Positions 4,595-6,473 of a DNA stretch of 6,473 bases are shown piece by piece. The notes under the pieces were generated by a model. It made no database searches, had not been told where the DNA came from, and saw only the letters and a program-made list of their open reading frames with translations. The position numbers and the translations under genes were made by a program. Source of the DNA: Parcubacteria group bacterium GW2011_GWB1_42_6 (GTDB lineage Bacteria > Patescibacteriota > Minisyncoccia > Portnoybacterales > GWB1-42-6); the NCBI GenBank assembly GCA_000997475.1, contig LCEC01000036.1, positions 1 to 6,473 on the forward strand. The letters are read 5' to 3'. Positions within the stretch are counted from its first letter, which is position 1. Every line of letters starts with the position of its first letter.

Positions 4595-5317
4595 ATGACC
4601 GGAAAAAAGCAAACCATATTGGCCGCAATTTTTGTTTTGATGCCATTCTTCTCCTGCGCAAAAGTTTACATTGATCACCCGGACAAAGAATGGACTCAAA
4701 GAGAATCTCGAGACAAAGAATTCTATCGCGAAGAAATTCGCAAGATGGAAGAAACTCATCCCGAGAGATACAATGACCGCCAAAGATATCTTGACAAATC
4801 TCCATCGCGATACGAAAGCCGTCGTAACTATCAACCCTTAAGCATCCGCCAGGGATTAGAGAAAATGGCGGAAATCTATAACCTAAACCCCGAAGAATTT
4901 AGTCGGGTGCATGAAGAAGCTGCCAGTTTCTCAAAAAGCGAAAATTACAGAATTTGGGAAAATCTTCGGCTCCGAATTTTGCAAAACGATGGCAGTGTAA
5001 ACCGGATCAAGCAAGGATACACCCGGATTTCGGGCTGGATCCACGAAACGAGAGTTAGCGGGCAAATTATCGCTATTTTTATTCCCGCAAGCAAAAATTT
5101 TGTTTTGGGAATAATAGAGGAGCAAATTGCATCATCCAAAGAAAAAGAACAACCGCCAACTAGCAGTTATCGCAATCATCCAAAATCGGACGACATTCCA
5201 ATGAGAACGCGCCCTGAAAGCGCGAACCGAGAAGAAAATATCGTTGAAGAAGTCGGGCCGGTCTCCGATGAAGAAGCCGAAGAATATTACCGCAGACAAC
5301 AAAAAGGAGGGCAATAA
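4595..5317 (+). CDS. Predicted lipoprotein, 240 aa, function unknown
   Basis: The N-terminus is a lipoprotein signal peptide: MTGKK, a hydrophobic core (about 7-19), and a lipobox-like PFFS before C21. Phe at -3 is not canonical, so lipidation is likely rather than certain. The mature part is very hydrophilic. Residues 28-80 are rich in Arg, Glu and Tyr. A helical middle (about 83-130) is followed by a compact strand-rich piece (about 131-178) with GYTRISGWI and FVLGIIEEQ. The tail (about 180-240) is disordered-looking, rich in Pro, Ser and Glu, and ends RRQQKGGQ. AGGTGA (4583-4588) lies 6 nt before the ATG. The lipobox supports this frame over the overlapping frame that starts at 4504. The stop overlaps the start of the next gene by one base, so the two products are probably made together. 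No family recognised. Confidence 0.82.
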   Translation: MTGKKQTILAAIFVLMPFFSCAKVYIDHPDKEWTQRESRDKEFYREEIRKMEETHPERYNDRQRYLDKSPSRYESRRNYQPLSIRQGLEKMAEIYNLNPEEFSRVHEEAASFSKSENYRIWENLRLRILQNDGSVNRIKQGYTRISGWIHETRVSGQIIAIFIPASKNFVLGIIEEQIASSKEKEQPPTSSYRNHPKSDDIPMRTRPESANREENIVEEVGPVSDEEAEEYYRRQQKGGQ

Positions 5318-6057
5318 TGAGCATGAGACAAATTATATGTATTTTGCTCGCCCTCGGAATCGCTTTCCAAGGGTCGGGCTGCGCGGCGAATAAGCCAAAA
5401 CTGGTTCGTTCATGGGAAGAAACGGATAAAAATCAGGAAAGAACAAATCTTGATCCCAAATTTAAAGAAGATAAAATCGGAAGAATTGAATCAAAGGTAA
5501 TCGCTAAGCCGGAAATAAAGATAAAAACTAGCATTTCCCAGGAGCGAGAAAATTGGCTGAAGCTGACTCCTCGCAGAACTGTCGCCCAAGCGGAAGACAG
5601 GGCAAGGCAGCTGAATCTGACAATTATTTCCTTGGACCGAGACATAGCAGTAAAGACAATGGGTCAAGGAGGGAAATGGTATATTGGAAGAATACCGCCC
5701 AATACTTTGTTTTTTGCCAAAAAGACAGAATCAGAGGATGGATCATGGATATACGAGGTTAGAGAGCTCGGCCGGTGTGGAAATCCGGTTGAAGATCTGA
5801 CCGTCATTCTCTATCCCGGAAAAGAACTAACCGTAAAGGCTTACACCGATACGATTGAAAAAACTGTCATCGAAGAATATCGCGATAAAGAAGTGCGTAT
5901 CTACGAAAAAACTCGCCACAGCAAATGGCCGTGGATCATTGCCGGAGCTTTCGCGGCCGGCATGATAGCTTGCCTTTTGACAAGGCATCGCGACCGCGAT
6001 CGTCCGAAACCGCAAAGCGACCCTTGCCCGCCGGATGGATCGCCGGCGCCGATGTAA
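5317..6057 (+). CDS. Predicted lipoprotein with C-terminal membrane segment, 246 aa
   Basis: A basic start and hydrophobic core lead to a clear lipobox, GSGC with C22, so the protein is exported and lipidated. A charged, Lys/Glu-rich linker (about 25-80) precedes a conserved-looking domain (about 82-172) with RTVAQAEDRARQLN, WYIGRIPPNTLFF and a RCGNPVEDL motif. I associate the pattern 'proline-x-asparagine-threonine ... CGNP' with uncharacterised exported proteins, but cannot name a family. A charged stretch then leads to one membrane helix (about 203-221, WPWIIAGAFAAGMIACLL), then a short Arg/Asp/Pro-rich tail. A lipid at one end and a helix at the other would tether both ends to the membrane. 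AAGGAGG (5304-5310) lies 6 nt before the ATG at 5317, which overlaps the upstream TAA by one base. An alternative ATG at 5323 would remove two residues. The pair is likely translationally coupled. Confidence 0.85.
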   Translation: MSMRQIICILLALGIAFQGSGCAANKPKLVRSWEETDKNQERTNLDPKFKEDKIGRIESKVIAKPEIKIKTSISQERENWLKLTPRRTVAQAEDRARQLNLTIISLDRDIAVKTMGQGGKWYIGRIPPNTLFFAKKTESEDGSWIYEVRELGRCGNPVEDLTVILYPGKELTVKAYTDTIEKTVIEEYRDKEVRIYEKTRHSKWPWIIAGAFAAGMIACLLTRHRDRDRPKPQSDPCPPDGSPAPM

Positions 6058-6085
6058 AAACCTCGCTGAAAAAAACAATTTAACA

Positions 6086-6109
6086 GGGGAAGGCAAAAAA
6101 GCTTTCCCC
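6086..6109 (+). terminator. Hairpin terminator candidate after the lipoprotein operon
   Basis: GGGGAAGGC (6086-6094) pairs with GCTTTCCCC (6101-6109), 9 bp with one G-T pair, around an A6 loop. The sequence after it (CTTCATTT) is only mildly T-rich. Its place 29 nt past the stop at 6057 supports a terminator role. Confidence 0.65.
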
Positions 6110-6111
6110 CT

Positions 6112-6149
6112 TCATTTGAGAATTTCATAAGAATGGAATTTTCAAATGA
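6112..6149. repeat. AT-rich inverted repeat behind the terminator
   Basis: TCATTTGAGAATT (6112-6124) pairs with AATTTTCAAATGA (6137-6149), 13 bp with one G-T, around 12 bases. It starts 2 bp past the preceding hairpin, and no T-tract follows. Role unknown; it may be a second barrier for RNA degradation or part of the larger palindromic spacer. Confidence 0.6.
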
Positions 6150-6158
6150 GGAAATAAA

Positions 6159-6249
6159 TTAATTTTCAATAATCAATAATCCAATTATCAATCAATATTT
6201 AATTCTAAAATATTGATTGATAATTAAAAATTGGATTATTGAAAATTAA
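6159..6249. repeat. 91-nt AT-rich snapback palindrome
   Basis: The inner stem is a perfect 18 bp (6183-6200 with 6208-6225, loop AATTCTA). The outer stem is 16 bp (6159-6174 with 6234-6249). They are separated by an 8-base internal loop on each side. The left side carries a tandem AATAATC (6168-6174, 6175-6181), so the outer right arm can pair with either copy. It ends 4 nt before the ATG at 6254, which leaves no room for a normal ribosome-binding site. Confidence 0.85.
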
Positions 6250-6253
6250 AAAA

Positions 6254-6473
6254 ATGTCCGAAAAATTCAACATCTTAAGTTTGTATTTTCAAGCGAATAA
6301 AACCAAAATCGCGGGATTGGCCGCTTTTGCCGTGCTCGTTGCATTGATGAGCCAAATAATTTTTCCGGCTCTCACCAGCGCCGGCAACGCGCCGACTTTC
6401 AATATGTTCACTCCCTTCGTCCGCGTTCAAACCCAAGGCCATGATTACTTTTTGATCAACGTTAAAAATGAAA
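6254..6473 (+). CDS. Start of an exported or membrane protein gene (partial)
   Basis: Only the first 73 codons are present; the frame runs off the right edge. A polar N-terminus with several lysines is followed by a hydrophobic segment at about residues 19-40 (from KIAGLAAFAVLVALM onwards), then a sequence that looks extracytoplasmic (TSAGNAPTFNMFTPF). This fits a signal peptide or N-terminal anchor of a surface protein. A possible signal peptidase site lies near TSAG (41-44), but it is weak. The upstream sequence is an A-rich run at the foot of a large hairpin, without a Shine-Dalgarno match, so the start is likely but not certain. Family cannot be told from this fragment. Confidence 0.7.
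   Translation, partial: MSEKFNILSLYFQANKTKIAGLAAFAVLVALMSQIIFPALTSAGNAPTFNMFTPFVRVQTQGHDYFLINVKNE

Noticed and set aside
4504..4674. 56-codon ATG frame overlapping the leader and the start of the 240-aa lipoprotein gene
   Set aside because: It has no ribosome-binding site, overlaps a leader with clear RNA stems, and runs out of frame into a gene whose signal peptide and AGGTGA site are convincing.
4476..4805. 109-codon reverse-strand frame across the lipoprotein promoter and gene start
   Set aside because: It covers the structured leader and the lipoprotein signal region on the other strand. No ribosome-binding site or family motif was seen.

Overview
The window looks like chromosomal DNA from a small-genome bacterium of the Candidate Phyla Radiation (Patescibacteria, most likely Parcubacteria-like). 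This is an inference from style, not from a marker gene. The signs are moderately AT-rich DNA, short genes mostly of unknown function, exported proteins with N-terminal anchors, a sortase fused to a membrane methyltransferase-like domain, a DsbA-type thiol oxidoreductase, and intergenic spacers full of palindromes. TGA is used as a stop (gene ending at 2577), which argues against the code-4/code-25 lineages. All supported genes lie on the + strand. No rRNA, tRNA, CRISPR array or transposase was seen.

Layout. (1) 1-907: three TTCGTA repeats, a 52-aa one-pass membrane protein, then a membrane-anchored DsbA-family thioredoxin-fold protein with its own good promoter. (2) 908-1095: a cluster of three C/G-rich palindromic repeat units. 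(3) 1096-2848: two transcription units of unknown role. The first encodes a 261-aa TIM-barrel protein that resembles phosphoribosylanthranilate isomerase (TrpF) but appears to lack the catalytic cysteine. The second encodes a 171-aa hypothetical protein followed by a 62-aa two-pass membrane protein, and ends at a strong terminator. Both units begin with an identical 33-bp element that is at once a dyad and an extended -10 promoter, placed at nearly the same distance from each start codon. (4) 2849-3124: a 40-bp almost perfect palindrome, a featureless AT-rich stretch and a strong sigma-70-type promoter. (5) 3125-4291: a 388-aa membrane protein joining an ICMT/PEMT-like methyltransferase domain to an extracytoplasmic sortase domain. 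(6) 4292-4594: a composite hairpin terminator, another palindromic repeat, a strong promoter and a structured 5' leader. (7) 4595-6057: two translationally coupled lipoproteins. (8) 6058-6473: hairpins, a 91-nt AT-rich snapback structure, and the start of a gene for an exported or membrane protein that runs off the window.

Common theme. Nearly every recognisable product acts at or outside the membrane: disulfide formation (DsbA-like), covalent processing of surface proteins (sortase), and lipoproteins. The region reads as a cell-envelope neighbourhood. The most unusual content is the pair of identical promoter/dyad elements controlling the TrpF-like gene and the unknown two-gene operon, and the methyltransferase-sortase fusion.
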